From contig QFXI01000023.1 in NCBI GenBank assembly GCA_003402315.1, positions 1 to 64,000 of the forward strand: 64,000 nucleotides of DNA, written 5' to 3'. Positions 17,751-26,376 of this stretch are shown one piece after another (the stretch's first letter is position 1; every line of letters starts with the position of its first letter). Under the pieces are notes generated by a model. That model was not told where the DNA came from. It saw only the letters and a list, made by a program, of their open reading frames with translations, and did not search any database. The stretch comes from Candidatus Nitrotoga sp. LAW (lineage in GTDB: Bacteria > Pseudomonadota > Gammaproteobacteria > Burkholderiales > Gallionellaceae). The translations under genes and the position numbers were made by a program.

Positions 17751-18539
17751 CTAGGCGCCCGCTTTTCGCCTTCCCCGTAACAAGAATATTAACCCCACAA
17801 TCACCATTGGTAGGCTGAGCCATTGACCCATGCTAATTCCAAAACTCATTAAGCCAAATATACCGTCATCTGGATTACGTGTATATTCGACAAAAAAACG
17901 GAAACTGCCATAGCCGATAAGAAATAAACCTGATATTGCGCCCACCGGACGAGGCTTGCGTGAATATAACCACATAAGCGCAAACAGAACCAAACCCTCC
18001 AGCACAAACTCATAAAGCTGAGAAGGGTGACGCGGCAAATCATCCACATTGGGAAACACCATTCCCCAAGCCATATTTGTAGGCCGCCCCCATAATTCAG
18101 CATTAACAAAGTTACCGATACGTCCTGCGCCCAACCCTAGGGGCACCAAAGGGGCAATAAAATCCATTAATTGTAGCCAGGGCAATTTATGTTGACGTGC
18201 AAAAAGTGCCATCGCCACAAGTACGCCAAGAAAACCACCATGGAATGACATACCGCCCTGCCATACCGCAAGAATTTCAAGCGGATGAGACAGATAGTAA
18301 CCGGGGTTGTAAAACAGCACCTCACCCAACCTCCCGCCCAGTACAACACCAAGAATGCCGTAAAATAAAAGGTCATCCATCATTTTGTCATCCCATCCAG
18401 GGCGACCCAGGGTGCGAATGCGCAATTTTCCCAGCCATAGAAACAACATAAAGGCAAGTAAATACATCAATCCGTACCAGTGCACTGCAAGGGGGCCCAG
18501 ATGAATGGCCACGGGATCGAACTGGGGATGAATGAGCAT
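17751..18539 (-). CDS. lgt: Phosphatidylglycerol-prolipoprotein diacylglyceryl transferase
   Basis: A 262-residue inner-membrane enzyme that transfers diacylglycerol from phosphatidylglycerol to the lipobox Cys of prolipoproteins, the first step of lipoprotein maturation. It begins [20 protein letters not shown] and has the Lgt signature [16 protein letters not shown] in the middle, [12 protein letters not shown] later, and about seven membrane helices. I chose the ATG at 18539 because the conserved N-terminus starts there; a longer open frame to 18626 adds unrelated residues. No strong Shine-Dalgarno is visible. It stands alone, divergent from the cytochrome gene at 18806. Confidence 0.93.
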   Translation of the reverse strand: MLIHPQFDPVAIHLGPLAVHWYGLMYLLAFMLFLWLGKLRIRTLGRPGWDDKMMDDLLFYGILGVVLGGRLGEVLFYNPGYYLSHPLEILAVWQGGMSFHGGFLGVLVAMALFARQHKLPWLQLMDFIAPLVPLGLGAGRIGNFVNAELWGRPTNMAWGMVFPNVDDLPRHPSQLYEFVLEGLVLFALMWLYSRKPRPVGAISGLFLIGYGSFRFFVEYTRNPDDGIFGLMSFGISMGQWLSLPMVIVGLIFLLRGRRKAGA

Positions 18540-18611
18540 ACTAAGCAAGTGTTTAATGATAACTTCAAGATTGATTATTATACGTGATTTAGCTACAAGC
18601 CTATTCTGCCT

Positions 18612-18648
18612 TCTGGCACGTAGCAAATTTCATTTGCTACGTGCCAGA
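18612..18648. repeat. Perfect 17-bp hairpin in a divergent intergenic region
   Basis: TCTGGCACGTAGCAAAT, loop TTC, then its exact reverse complement. It lies between the divergent starts of lgt (18539) and the cytochrome c gene (18806), so neither gene ends into it and it cannot be their terminator. There is no T-run on either side. It could be a protein-binding palindrome, a small mobile hairpin or an RNA structure in an lgt leader. Confidence 0.85.
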
Positions 18649-18713
18649 ACATGCTTTGTCAACTACCAGTTAGAGGTATGCGTTATTGTCAACACTGTCT
18701 AGTGCCTTACAGT

Positions 18714-18741
18714 TTGCAAACAAGACGGAGTTAGTTAAAAT
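18714..18741 (+). promoter_or_regulatory. Possible promoter of the cytochrome c gene
   Basis: TTGCAA (18714-18719), 16 nt, TAAAAT (18736-18741). The -10 matches 5 of 6 and the -35 matches 4 of 6 consensus bases. The leader to the ATG at 18806 would be about 58 nt and contains the GGAG Shine-Dalgarno. Confidence 0.4.
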
Positions 18742-18805
18742 GGCATGGGCAGCAATGTCTAATAGTTTAATTGTAGGAAAACTTAATTTAATGGAGCTTA
18801 AAAAA

Positions 18806-19180
18806 ATGAAATCTATCATCGTTAGCGTGGTTGCAGCAGCAGGCCTGATGGCAGCAGGTAGCGTTTTAGCAACTGATATGCCCGAATTGGCCAAAAAAAG
18901 CGGCTGTACTGCTTGCCACAAAATTGATTCAAAATTGGTCGGCCCCGCTTGGATGGATGTTTCCAAGAAATACAAAGGCGTTAAGGAATATGCTTATTCA
19001 CCCACTGGCAGTGCTGCTGCTGGCGCCAAGAAGATGTCATTGGAAGAAGGCCTGATGATGAAAGTGGCCAAGGGTGGTACCGGCAACTGGGGCAGCGTAC
19101 CAATGACTGCTAACTCTCCCAAAGTAAGCGATGCGGACATCAAGACACTGGTTCATTTCGTACTGGATCTGGCGAAGTAA
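18806..19180 (+). CDS. Periplasmic monoheme cytochrome c (class I)
   Basis: A 124-residue precursor with a clear signal peptide (MKSIIVSVVAAAGLMAAGSV, cleavage after VLA) and a mature domain of about 102 residues. It has one heme site CTACH near the mature N-terminus and a C-terminal class I pattern (GNWGSVPMTANSPKVSDADI, with the Met ligand in VPM). The size and layout match cytochrome c-551/c-552, small soluble electron shuttles. GGAG lies 9 nt before the chosen ATG; upstream in-frame ATGs would only add a non-signal extension. It is a monocistronic gene followed at once by a strong terminator. A carrier between ACIII or nitrite oxidation and the oxidase is a reasonable inference. Confidence 0.9.
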   Translation: MKSIIVSVVAAAGLMAAGSVLATDMPELAKKSGCTACHKIDSKLVGPAWMDVSKKYKGVKEYAYSPTGSAAAGAKKMSLEEGLMMKVAKGGTGNWGSVPMTANSPKVSDADIKTLVHFVLDLAK

Positions 19181-19200
19181 TCAAGGGGTTAATTTCTCTT

Positions 19201-19234
19201 AGCAGAAGTCGGCATTAGCCGATTTCTGCTTTTC
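19201..19234 (+). terminator. Rho-independent terminator of the cytochrome c gene
   Basis: AGCAGAAGTCGGC, loop ATTA, GCCGATTTCTGCT, then TTTC. A 13-bp stem with one G-T pair, 20 nt after the stop codon. Confidence 0.85.
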
Positions 19235-19762
19235 TGCATAACAATTCAATCAATTTTAATCATATAAAAATATACAAGCAGAGCAAACTATAAAGCTAGT
19301 TTATGCTGGCTTTAATTGATTGGCATTTCAGTTACAATTTTCGACATCCAACAAATTGACACTAACTGACTATAGCAACGCATATCACGTAAATTGCGAA
19401 TACAGTACTTTCCGTTTTAAGATTTAATGACTTCTGCTCCACATGATGCGTTGATGCTAGACAACAATAATAATCATCTTCTTATGACCTAATTAACGCC
19501 AACATGCTTGTCTTAACAGGCCTGATTACTACAGCCAATATTTACCAACTGGCTATTGCTATTACCCAATAGTGTTCGTGTTTTATGACTAACACTCAAT
19601 TGGCAAAAAATAATTAACCACACACAAATGAACACCTCCAGAAAGTATATGAGCTGGTTAAATTATTACATCCAAGCCCTGTTCGAAATATGCCAGACTG
19701 GCAAGAAGATGACATGCGAAACAAAAACTTATTCAATAACTTAACCACCCTCTAAACCCATC
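19235..19762. other. Long intergenic region upstream of the liv operon
   Basis: About 530 bp of AT-rich sequence without a supportable gene. A TTGACA occurs near 19357 but no -10 at good spacing was seen, so the livK promoter is not assigned. No repeat or known element was recognised. Confidence 0.4.
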
Positions 19763-20944
19763 ATGCCGCACAACCAATCATTCCTGCTTCTCGCCTTGTC
19801 CATTGCCATTCTTTCGGCTTGCGGTGAATCAAAAAAATCCGTTAACAGCAACATTGATGAACTAGTGGTAAAAATTGGTGCCGCCGCCCCTCTCACAGGG
19901 CCGCAAGCTCATATCGGCAAGGACAATGAGAACGGTACACGCATGGCGATCGAGGATGCTAACACCAAGGGAATAACCATTGGCGGACGTAAGGCCCGTT
20001 TTGAATTAATCAGCGAGGATGACCAAGCGGATCCAAAAACTGCGACTATCGTGGCACAAAAGCTAGTAGACGCAAAAGTGAATGGCGTGATCGGCCATCT
20101 CAATTCCGGCACCTCTATTCCGGCGTCTAGGATCTACAGCGATAACGGCATCCCCCAGATTTCTCCTTCCGCAACAGCGGTAAGTTACACTGCCCAAGGC
20201 CTTAAAACCGCCTTCCGCGTAATGTCCAACGACGGGCAACAAGGCAAAGCACTGGGCGAATTCGCAGCAAAGACCCTGAATGCTAAAAAAATCGCGGTTA
20301 TAGACGATCGTTCTGCCTATGGCCAAGGATTGGCCGATGAGTTCATCAAATCTGCACAAGCTAACGGTGCGCAGATCGTAGCGCGTGAATACACCACTGA
20401 CAAAGCGGTAGACTTTACTGCAGTGCTGACTTCCATCAAGGGTAAGAGTCCCGATTTACTATTTTTTGGCGGCATGGATCCACAAGGCGTACCGATGGCC
20501 AAACAGCTTAAAGCTCTTGGTTTAAATATTAAGTTTGTAATGGGCGACGGTGGTTACACGCCGAAACTACTGGAGTTGGCCGGCGATGCCGCCAATGGGG
20601 TTTATGCTTCACTGCCCGGCGTGCCACTGGAACAGATGCCCGGCGGCAAAGACTTCTCCCAGCGCTATGAAGCAAAATATAAACAACCCATTCAACTGTA
20701 TGCACCATATTGTTATGATGCGGTGAACGTAATGATCGCCACGATGCAGAAAGCCGCCTCAGCCGATCCAGCGAAATATCTGCCCGAACTCGCCAAGATT
20801 ACTCATAGTGGCGTAACCGCAAACATCGCCTTCAACGAAAAGGGCGACATTCAAAGCGGCGCCGTGACAATGTACCAAATACAGCAAGGCAAGTGGCAAC
20901 CGCTGCAAACCATGGGCGGAAACACCGCGATATCCGCACATTGA
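19763..20944 (+). CDS. livK: Branched-chain amino-acid-type ABC transporter, substrate-binding lipoprotein
   Basis: A 393-residue periplasmic binding protein of the Leu/Ile/Val (type I) family. The signal peptide ends in a lipobox (AILSACGES), so it is a lipoprotein. Family segments include KIGAAAPLTGPQAHIGKDNE, GVIGHLNSGTSIPASRIYSD, PQISPSATA and KIAVIDDRSAYGQGLADEFI. It captures a branched-chain amino acid, or another small amide such as urea, and hands it to LivHM. A hairpin with a T-run after the stop likely makes livK the most abundant product of the operon. Substrate cannot be told from sequence. Confidence 0.88.
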   Translation: MPHNQSFLLLALSIAILSACGESKKSVNSNIDELVVKIGAAAPLTGPQAHIGKDNENGTRMAIEDANTKGITIGGRKARFELISEDDQADPKTATIVAQKLVDAKVNGVIGHLNSGTSIPASRIYSDNGIPQISPSATAVSYTAQGLKTAFRVMSNDGQQGKALGEFAAKTLNAKKIAVIDDRSAYGQGLADEFIKSAQANGAQIVAREYTTDKAVDFTAVLTSIKGKSPDLLFFGGMDPQGVPMAKQLKALGLNIKFVMGDGGYTPKLLELAGDAANGVYASLPGVPLEQMPGGKDFSQRYEAKYKQPIQLYAPYCYDAVNVMIATMQKAASADPAKYLPELAKITHSGVTANIAFNEKGDIQSGAVTMYQIQQGKWQPLQTMGGNTAISAH

Positions 20945-20968
20945 TAAGGATCGGATTGAAAAATAAAG

Positions 20969-20991
20969 CGACACATTGCGTGTCGTTTTTT
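20969..20991 (+). terminator. Terminator or attenuator between livK and livH
   Basis: CGACAC, loop ATTGC, GTGTCG, then six T. It lies 25 nt after the livK stop and 16 nt before livH. Partial termination here would give more binding protein than membrane components. Confidence 0.75.
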
Positions 20992-21006
20992 ATTTGTGAG
21001 TAACCA

Positions 21007-21930
21007 TTGAACACATTACTACAACAAATCTTCAACGGCTTCGTACAAGGCAGCGTGTATGCCATGGTTGCCTTGGGCTACACTATGGTGTACGGCATTC
21101 TCGGCCTAATTAATTTCGCGCATGGCGAAGTGGTAATGGTAGGGGCAATGATAGCTCTGTCAGTAATCCAGTTGCTCATCGGTTCTGGCTTGCCGCCGCT
21201 GCTAATCTTACTAATCAGCCTGATAATTTCGATTGTGGTTTGCATAGCGTTAGGTTACAGCATCGAGCGCATCGCCTACCGTCCATTGCGCAATGCCCCA
21301 CGTCTGGCTCCGCTAATCACTGCAATTGGCGTGTCCATTGTGCTGCAAAATCTGGCGATGATATTCTGGGGACGCGAATACCATGCTTTTCCGTCTTTAC
21401 TGCCAAACAACTCGCATATGCTGTCTGGAGCAATCATTACGGAAGTGCAGATTCTTATTGTATTAGTCGCGTTGGGAATGATGGGGGGCTTGTTGCTACT
21501 GATGCATCGTACTCGTCTGGGCCGCGCAATGCGTGCCGTAGCGGAAAATCCTTCCGCTGCCATTCTGATGGGAGTGAACATCAACGGTGTAATTGCTGTT
21601 ACTTTCATGCTGGGTTCCGCGTTGGCCGCAGTGGCAGGTATCATGGTCAGTGCGAACTACGGCATCGTACACTATTACATGGGTTCCATTCTGGGGCTAA
21701 AAGCATTCACTGCCGCTGTGTTAGGCGGCATTGGCAATATGCGTGGGGCCATGGTGGGCGGTCTGCTGCTGGGGTTAATTGAAAACTTAGGGGCAGGTTA
21801 TATTGGTGATCTTAGTGGTGGTTTTTTCGGTAGCCATTATCAAGATGTATTTGCCTTCTTTGTTCTGATTTCCGTACTAATCTTCCGTCCATCCGGCTTG
21901 TTAGGAGAGCGTGTTGCGGAACGTGCTTAA
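21007..21930 (+). CDS. livH: Branched-chain amino-acid-type ABC transporter permease LivH
   Basis: A 307-residue permease with about eight membrane helices. It starts NTLLQQIFNGFVQGSVYAMV and has the family segments YTMVYGILGLINFAHGEV and GRAMRAVAENPSAAILMGVN, with GLKAFTAAVLGGIGNMRGAM near the C-terminus. The start appears to be TTG at 21007; no nearby ATG preserves the conserved N-terminus, and the ribosome site is weak. It forms the channel with LivM. It overlaps livM by about 20 nt, implying coupled translation. Confidence 0.92.
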   Translation: MNTLLQQIFNGFVQGSVYAMVALGYTMVYGILGLINFAHGEVVMVGAMIALSVIQLLIGSGLPPLLILLISLIISIVVCIALGYSIERIAYRPLRNAPRLAPLITAIGVSIVLQNLAMIFWGREYHAFPSLLPNNSHMLSGAIITEVQILIVLVALGMMGGLLLLMHRTRLGRAMRAVAENPSAAILMGVNINGVIAVTFMLGSALAAVAGIMVSANYGIVHYYMGSILGLKAFTAAVLGGIGNMRGAMVGGLLLGLIENLGAGYIGDLSGGFFGSHYQDVFAFFVLISVLIFRPSGLLGERVAERA

Positions 21931-23011
21931 ACATCTATCATCTAAGAACAGGCGCAGCGCGTGGCTGGCGTTTCTCGTACTCGCCATTGTGCTGTTGGCG
22001 TTACCTTTCTTTACCGATGCACTGTTCGGGCGTGGTTGGGTACGCATCGTGGATTTCGCATTACTATACATAATGCTGGCGCTGGGGTTGAATATCGTAG
22101 TCGGTTATGCCGGCCTGCTCGACCTCGGTTACATCGCCTTCTTTGCTGTGGGCGCATATTGCTATGCCTTGCTCGGCTCGCCTCAATTAGGCTTGCATTT
22201 GCCATTTTGGATAGTCCTGCCGCTAGGCGCACTGCTGGCCTGTATATTCGGCGTGCTGCTAGGAGCACCGACTTTGCGCCTGCGCGGCGATTACCTTGCC
22301 ATCGTCACCCTGGGATTTGGCGAGATCATCCGCATCTTCCTCAACAACCTGAACGCGCCGATTAACATCACCAATGGCCCGCAAGGCATCAGCATGATAG
22401 ACCCAATCCGTGTTGGCGAATTTTCATTAGGCAACACGCACGAGTTATTCGGCCTCACTTTTCCCTCTGTGCATCTGCATTACTACCTGTTCCTTTTCTT
22501 CACATTACTAGTAATTTTTATTTCACTACGCTTGGAAGATTCACGCATCGGACGTGCCTGGATGGCAATTCGCGAAGACGAAGTGGCAGCTGAAGCGATG
22601 GGCATCAATACCCGGAATATCAAACTGCTGGCATTTGCCATGGGAGCAACTTTCGGCGGTTTAGCGGGTGGCTTGTTTGCGGGTTTCCAAGGTTTCGTCA
22701 GCCCAGAAAGTTTTAGCCTGACTGAATCCATCACAGTGTTATGCATGGTAGTACTAGGTGGTATGGGCAACATCAACGGCGTGCTGTTAGGCGGCATACT
22801 GCTAGTGGTATTGCCCGAAGCTTTACGCCACGGTTCAGGGCCGGCACAGCAACTATTGTTCGGCAAAACGCTTATCGACCCGGAAAGCTTACGCATGTTG
22901 TTATTCGGGCTGGCGCTAATCACGGTCATGTTATGGCGGCCTGCCGGATTATGGCCCTCTAACCAACGCCAACGCGAACTGGTTACCGAAAATGATACAA
23001 CTCATCTGTAA
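21911..23011 (+). CDS. livM: Branched-chain amino-acid-type ABC transporter permease LivM
   Basis: A 366-residue permease partner of LivH with about ten hydrophobic segments. Family features are FALLYIMLALGLNIVVGYAG, LDLGYIAFFAVGAY and LRGDYLAIVTLGFGEIIRIF, with the ATPase-contact loop around GRAWMAIREDEVAAEAMGIN. The start is GTG at 21911 or TTG at 21914, both inside the end of livH; AGGAG lies just upstream. Fourteen bases separate its stop from livG. Confidence 0.92.
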   Translation: MLRNVLKHLSSKNRRSAWLAFLVLAIVLLALPFFTDALFGRGWVRIVDFALLYIMLALGLNIVVGYAGLLDLGYIAFFAVGAYCYALLGSPQLGLHLPFWIVLPLGALLACIFGVLLGAPTLRLRGDYLAIVTLGFGEIIRIFLNNLNAPINITNGPQGISMIDPIRVGEFSLGNTHELFGLTFPSVHLHYYLFLFFTLLVIFISLRLEDSRIGRAWMAIREDEVAAEAMGINTRNIKLLAFAMGATFGGLAGGLFAGFQGFVSPESFSLTESITVLCMVVLGGMGNINGVLLGGILLVVLPEALRHGSGPAQQLLFGKTLIDPESLRMLLFGLALITVMLWRPAGLWPSNQRQRELVTENDTTHL

Positions 23012-23025
23012 CAGGATACTTGTGC

Positions 23026-23844
23026 ATGACAACTTCCATTGAATTCGACGTCAATTTACTCGAGCTGTCCGGCGTAGCCAAACGCTTCGGCGGCCTATCT
23101 GCGCTGAGCGATATTTCACTGCACATTCGGCAAGGTGAAATCTATGGCTTGATCGGCCCAAATGGTGCGGGCAAAACGACACTTTTCAACATTTTGACTG
23201 GACTGTATCAGGCAGATAATGGGCGTTTTATGTTTAACAACACAGAATATAGCGGCCGCTGCAAACCACATGTGTTAGCGCAGGCAGGAATTGCGCGCAC
23301 TTTCCAAAACATTCGCCTATTTGCAAATATGACTGCACTAGAAAACGTCATGGTTGGTCGCCACCTGCGCACCAGCAGCGGCATCTGGGGCGCATTGACT
23401 CGCAACGCTAAAACACGTGCCGAAGAGCATACCATCGTGCAACATGCACGTGCCTTACTGGACTATGTAGGCATAGACCGCCCGCACCAAACTTTGGCCA
23501 AAAATCTATCCTATGGCGAACAACGTAGGTTGGAAATTGCCCGTGCGCTGGCTACCGATCCAAAATTACTTGCGCTAGATGAACCAGCGGCAGGCATGAA
23601 TGCCACCGAAACTGAAAACCTAAAGGAATTATTACTATCCATACGCGCCAGCGGCATTACAGTACTGCTCATTGAACATGACGTAAAATTTATTCTTGGC
23701 CTGTGCGACCGCGTGGCAGTTCTCGATTACGGCAAAAAAATCGCCGAGGACGTGCCGGAAAAAATTCGATGCGATCCGGCGGTGATCACGGCTTATTTGG
23801 GAACAGAACCCATAATTCCCGCGCAGGTAGGAATCCAATCATAA
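23026..23844 (+). CDS. livG: Branched-chain amino-acid-type ABC transporter ATP-binding protein LivG
   Basis: A 272-residue ABC ATPase. Walker A is GPNGAGKTT, the signature is LSYGEQRRLEIARAL, Walker B is LLALDEPAAGMN and the switch His is in LLIEHDVKF. It has the LivG-type insertion ARTFQNIRLFANMTALENVM. The ATG at 23026 has AGGA 9 nt upstream; a TTG at 23020 would add two residues. With LivF it powers transport through LivHM. Confidence 0.94.
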   Translation: MTTSIEFDVNLLELSGVAKRFGGLSALSDISLHIRQGEIYGLIGPNGAGKTTLFNILTGLYQADNGRFMFNNTEYSGRCKPHVLAQAGIARTFQNIRLFANMTALENVMVGRHLRTSSGIWGALTRNAKTRAEEHTIVQHARALLDYVGIDRPHQTLAKNLSYGEQRRLEIARALATDPKLLALDEPAAGMNATETENLKELLLSIRASGITVLLIEHDVKFILGLCDRVAVLDYGKKIAEDVPEKIRCDPAVITAYLGTEPIIPAQVGIQS

Positions 23845-23879
23845 AAACCGATGCTTCATATCATTAGCATAACAAAACC

Positions 23880-24608
23880 ATGACTGCATCTATATCGAGA
23901 TCACTGTTACAGGTACGCGATCTGAAAGTAGCTTACGGCGGTATTCAAGCACTAAAAGGCATAGATCTCGACGTAGCACCGGGCGAACTAGTCGCACTCA
24001 TTGGCAGCAATGGTGCCGGCAAAACCACAACGCTTAAGGCGTTAGCTGGCTTGCTGCAACCCTCTGCAGGCGAAATACATTACCGCGGCATATCTTTACA
24101 AAACCACGCCGCACATCAACTTATACAAGAAGGATTAGTATTAGTGCCGGAAGGACGTGGCGTATTCGCGCGGCTAACGGTAGAAGAGAATTTGCAGATG
24201 GGTGCATATTGCCGCAACGACAAATCCTCCATTGCGCGAGATATGCAACACATCTACACGTTGTTTCCGCGCTTAGCCGAGCGCCATATGCAACTGGCCG
24301 GCACGCTGTCCGGCGGCGAACAACAAATGATGGCACTGGGCCGCGCGTTGATGAGCCGCCCCAAACTATTAATGTTGGATGAACCCAGTATGGGACTGGC
24401 ACCGATGATGGTGGCCAAAATTTTTGAAACTATCCGCAACATTTCTGCTCAGGGCGTTTCAATTCTACTGGTTGAGCAGAATGCCAAGCTTGCCCTCGAA
24501 GTGGCGCAACGCGGTTATGTGATGGAAAGCGGCCTGATTACATTATCAGACAGCGCGGCCAATCTTCTGGGGAGCTCTGTGGTACGCCACGCCTATCTGG
24601 GCAGTTAG
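23880..24608 (+). CDS. livF: Branched-chain amino-acid-type ABC transporter ATP-binding protein LivF
   Basis: A 242-residue ABC ATPase, the second nucleotide-binding subunit. Walker A is GSNGAGKTT, the signature is LSGGEQQMMALGRALMSRP, Walker B is LLMLDEPSMGLAP and the switch His position is replaced by Gln-Asn (LLVEQNAKLAL), as is usual in LivF. VPEGRGVFARLTVEENLQMG is the family's Q-loop region. Last gene of livKHMGF, 35 nt after livG. Confidence 0.94.
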   Translation: MTASISRSLLQVRDLKVAYGGIQALKGIDLDVAPGELVALIGSNGAGKTTTLKALAGLLQPSAGEIHYRGISLQNHAAHQLIQEGLVLVPEGRGVFARLTVEENLQMGAYCRNDKSSIARDMQHIYTLFPRLAERHMQLAGTLSGGEQQMMALGRALMSRPKLLMLDEPSMGLAPMMVAKIFETIRNISAQGVSILLVEQNAKLALEVAQRGYVMESGLITLSDSAANLLGSSVVRHAYLGS

Positions 24609-24737
24609 TTTTATCGGATTACCATACTGGACACCAATAAATTCATTAGATCAATAATATCGGGCACGGCCACACCGCATCCTGCACTACTAACGATGCG
24701 GGGAATGGTGCCCCTACGAAGAGTTAGGGCAGCATAC

Positions 24738-25145
24738 TCAAATATCAGGCGGTGGACTGTAGTGTGCACCCGGACTTATCTTGAATTCAGTAAATACAGC
24801 GTTGGAATACTCATCCGCCATAGCCAAGTCAAGCTTACGCAAAGTCTGGTAAATTTCCCGCACTTTTTCCCGCTTATCTTGAAAATAATAAGCCACGCCC
24901 AGATTAAACCAAGCACTGGCTCTCTCTGGCTCAATACGCACTGCCTCCTCATATGCCAGAGTCGCCAGGCCATATTTTTTAAGATTGCCATAAGCAATGC
25001 CTAGATTATACCAAGCATCGGCATACTCTGGCTGAAGACGCAGTGCTTGCCGATACGCCTCAATTGCCTCCTCGTATTTTTGAAGATTGTCACAGGCTAC
25101 GCCTTGGGCAAACCAAGCGTTAACATAAAAACTTACTGAGTCCAT
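24738..25145 (-). CDS. Small tetratricopeptide-repeat protein
   Basis: A 135-residue protein consisting almost entirely of three TPR units (about residues 9-42, 43-76 and 77-110): NLQKYEEAIEAYRQALRLQP, YADAWYNLGIAYGNLKKYGL, EEAVRIEPERASAWFNLGVA. It has no signal peptide or membrane segment, so it is probably a cytoplasmic protein-binding adaptor. The ATG at 25145 has AGGAGA at good distance; an upstream ATG at 25166 is less likely. It stands alone between the liv operon and rnpB, facing the liv genes. Partner unknown. Confidence 0.8.
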   Translation of the reverse strand: MDSVSFYVNAWFAQGVACDNLQKYEEAIEAYRQALRLQPEYADAWYNLGIAYGNLKKYGLATLAYEEAVRIEPERASAWFNLGVAYYFQDKREKVREIYQTLRKLDLAMADEYSNAVFTEFKISPGAHYSPPPDI

Positions 25146-25623
25146 GGTTTCTCCTAGATAGTGCAATATGAGTATTTTATTTTAGGGCAAAAGAATCCGG
25201 CCAATTTGCAGTTTGCTACCCTTCATTTTTTCTTCCATGATTCCAATTGAATTAGCTGATCCAAATCTAACTTTAGATCAATTAATTACTTTTTAATAAC
25301 AACAGGGAAATTGTGGCCTGAGTAATTCAAGATTGGTTTTCAGCATTTTATATTAAATTTTTATTTGAATTCATCAAAAAATTTACCAACCTCCACCACA
25401 TTTGTACCGAATAACAAATGGCCTGCATTATTAATTCATAAATTGACCCCAAGTGTAGAGTGGCCTGCTTATTTAATTGTTCCTAATCCCCAACGTCTTC
25501 CAATATCAAATAAATATTCCCAACATGGCATAAATCTAAAAAATTTAAAATAATATTACTGAATTAGTGTAGCTCACCTGATCTATTTCCCGAGACGATT
25601 CTATACCGTGATAAACTCACCTC
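25146..25623. other. Intergenic region upstream of rnpB
   Basis: About 480 bp, very AT-rich, with no supportable gene. A short imperfect direct repeat is present: TGGCCTGCATTATTAATT near 25421 and TGGCCTGCTTATTTAATT near 25461. The rnpB promoter must lie at the right end; a -10-like TATACC at 25602-25607 is at a suitable place, but no good -35 accompanies it. Confidence 0.4.
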
Positions 25624-25975
25624 GAAGCTGGCTAAACAGTCGCCGCGTCCGCAAACAAGGGCGGGGAGGAAAGTCCGGGCTCCATAGAGCAAGATGCCGG
25701 TTAATGGCCGGACACCGTGAGGTGATGAAAAGTGCCACAGAGAATAGTCTGCCTAAGTTCCGCAAGGAAACGGCGATGGTGAAACGGCGGGGTAAGAGCC
25801 CACCGCGGACGTGGTAACACGGACGGCACGGTAAACTCCATCTGGAGCAAGACCAAATAGGCAGGTAATGACGTGGCTCGCGTCGCCTGCGGGTAGGTCG
25901 CTTGAGCGTCAGGTAACAAAACGCCTAGAGGAATGACTGTTCACGACAGAACCCGGCTTATCGGCTAGCTTCACT
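25624..25975 (+). ncRNA. rnpB: RNase P RNA, bacterial class A
   Basis: About 352 nt. The 5' end GAAGCTGGCTAAACAGTCGC and the 3' end TTATCGGCTAGCTTCACT pair to form P1. Diagnostic conserved blocks are present in order: GGGGAGGAAAGTCCGGGCTC, the tract around AGGGTGAAAGGTGCGGTAAGAGC-type sequence (here GGTGAAACGGCGGGGTAAGAG then CCCACCGCG, positions about 25777-25807), GCAAGACCAAATAGG, and ACAGAACCCGGCTTATCGGC. It is the catalytic RNA that removes tRNA 5' leaders. Confidence 0.97.
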
Positions 25976-26015
25976 TAATTTCGATAAATATTCAAAACGT
26001 AACGGCCTTGGTAAA

Positions 26016-26037
26016 ACGGCTTTAACTATAAAGCCGT
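26016..26037 (+). terminator. Hairpin downstream of rnpB
   Basis: ACGGCTTTA, loop of four bases, TAAAGCCGT: a perfect 9-bp stem about 40 nt after the RNase P RNA. It is followed by CATAAATAA without a strong T-run, so as a terminator it is weak; it may instead stabilise the precursor 3' end. The rest of 26038-26291 holds no supportable gene. Confidence 0.5.
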
Positions 26038-26291
26038 CATAAATAATGATCGCCACCTAAAGAACGTCTTCCCCAGGTTTTTGTTTCACTTAAATGAAAC
26101 AAAAACAACCTCAAATACCGTGTCCAATTCCGCAGGCTTAACGCCACCACGCCCTTCCCTCTGCAAACCACCCAAATATCATAAATAGCATTAGCCTTTT
26201 TGTGCAATCCATTATTTTTTAAAGAAATTAATCCAGCATCAATTTTCAACCCTAACTGCTTGTCGCGCAAAGAAAATTCTTATTTTATTGC

Positions 26292-26320
26292 TTGACCCCG
26301 CCTAATTTTTTCAATATAGT
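26292..26320 (+). promoter_or_regulatory. Main dcw-cluster promoter (Pmra-type)
   Basis: TTGACC (26292-26297), exactly 17 nt, TATAGT (26315-26320): 5 of 6 matches in each hexamer. It lies about 57 nt before the mraZ ATG, and its -10 is overlapped by the first MraZ repeat. Confidence 0.8.
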
Positions 26321-26358
26321 GGGAAAAGGTGGGGGCAGGTGGGTTTTTGTGGGTTAGC
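26319..26358 (+). promoter_or_regulatory. MraZ operator: four GTGGG repeats with 10-bp period
   Basis: GTGGG occurs at 26319, 26329, 26339 and 26349, each followed by five variable bases. MraZ is known to repress its own operon by binding direct TGGGN repeats spaced one helical turn apart. Four copies overlap the -10 and the transcription start, an arrangement expected for autorepression of the whole division and wall cluster. Confidence 0.88.
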
Positions 26359-26376
26359 AAGCACAGGGTTGCGATA

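Noticed and set aside
18612-18648. Terminator of lgt or of the cytochrome gene
   Set aside because: Both genes start on either side and transcribe away from it, and there is no T-run.
25365-25553. 62-codon frame upstream of rnpB
   Set aside because: Extremely AT-rich, no ribosome site, no recognisable protein features.
26037-26270. 77-codon minus-strand frame before mraZ
   Set aside because: No ribosome site, no family similarity and odd composition; it overlaps the rnpB-downstream hairpin and the dcw promoter region.
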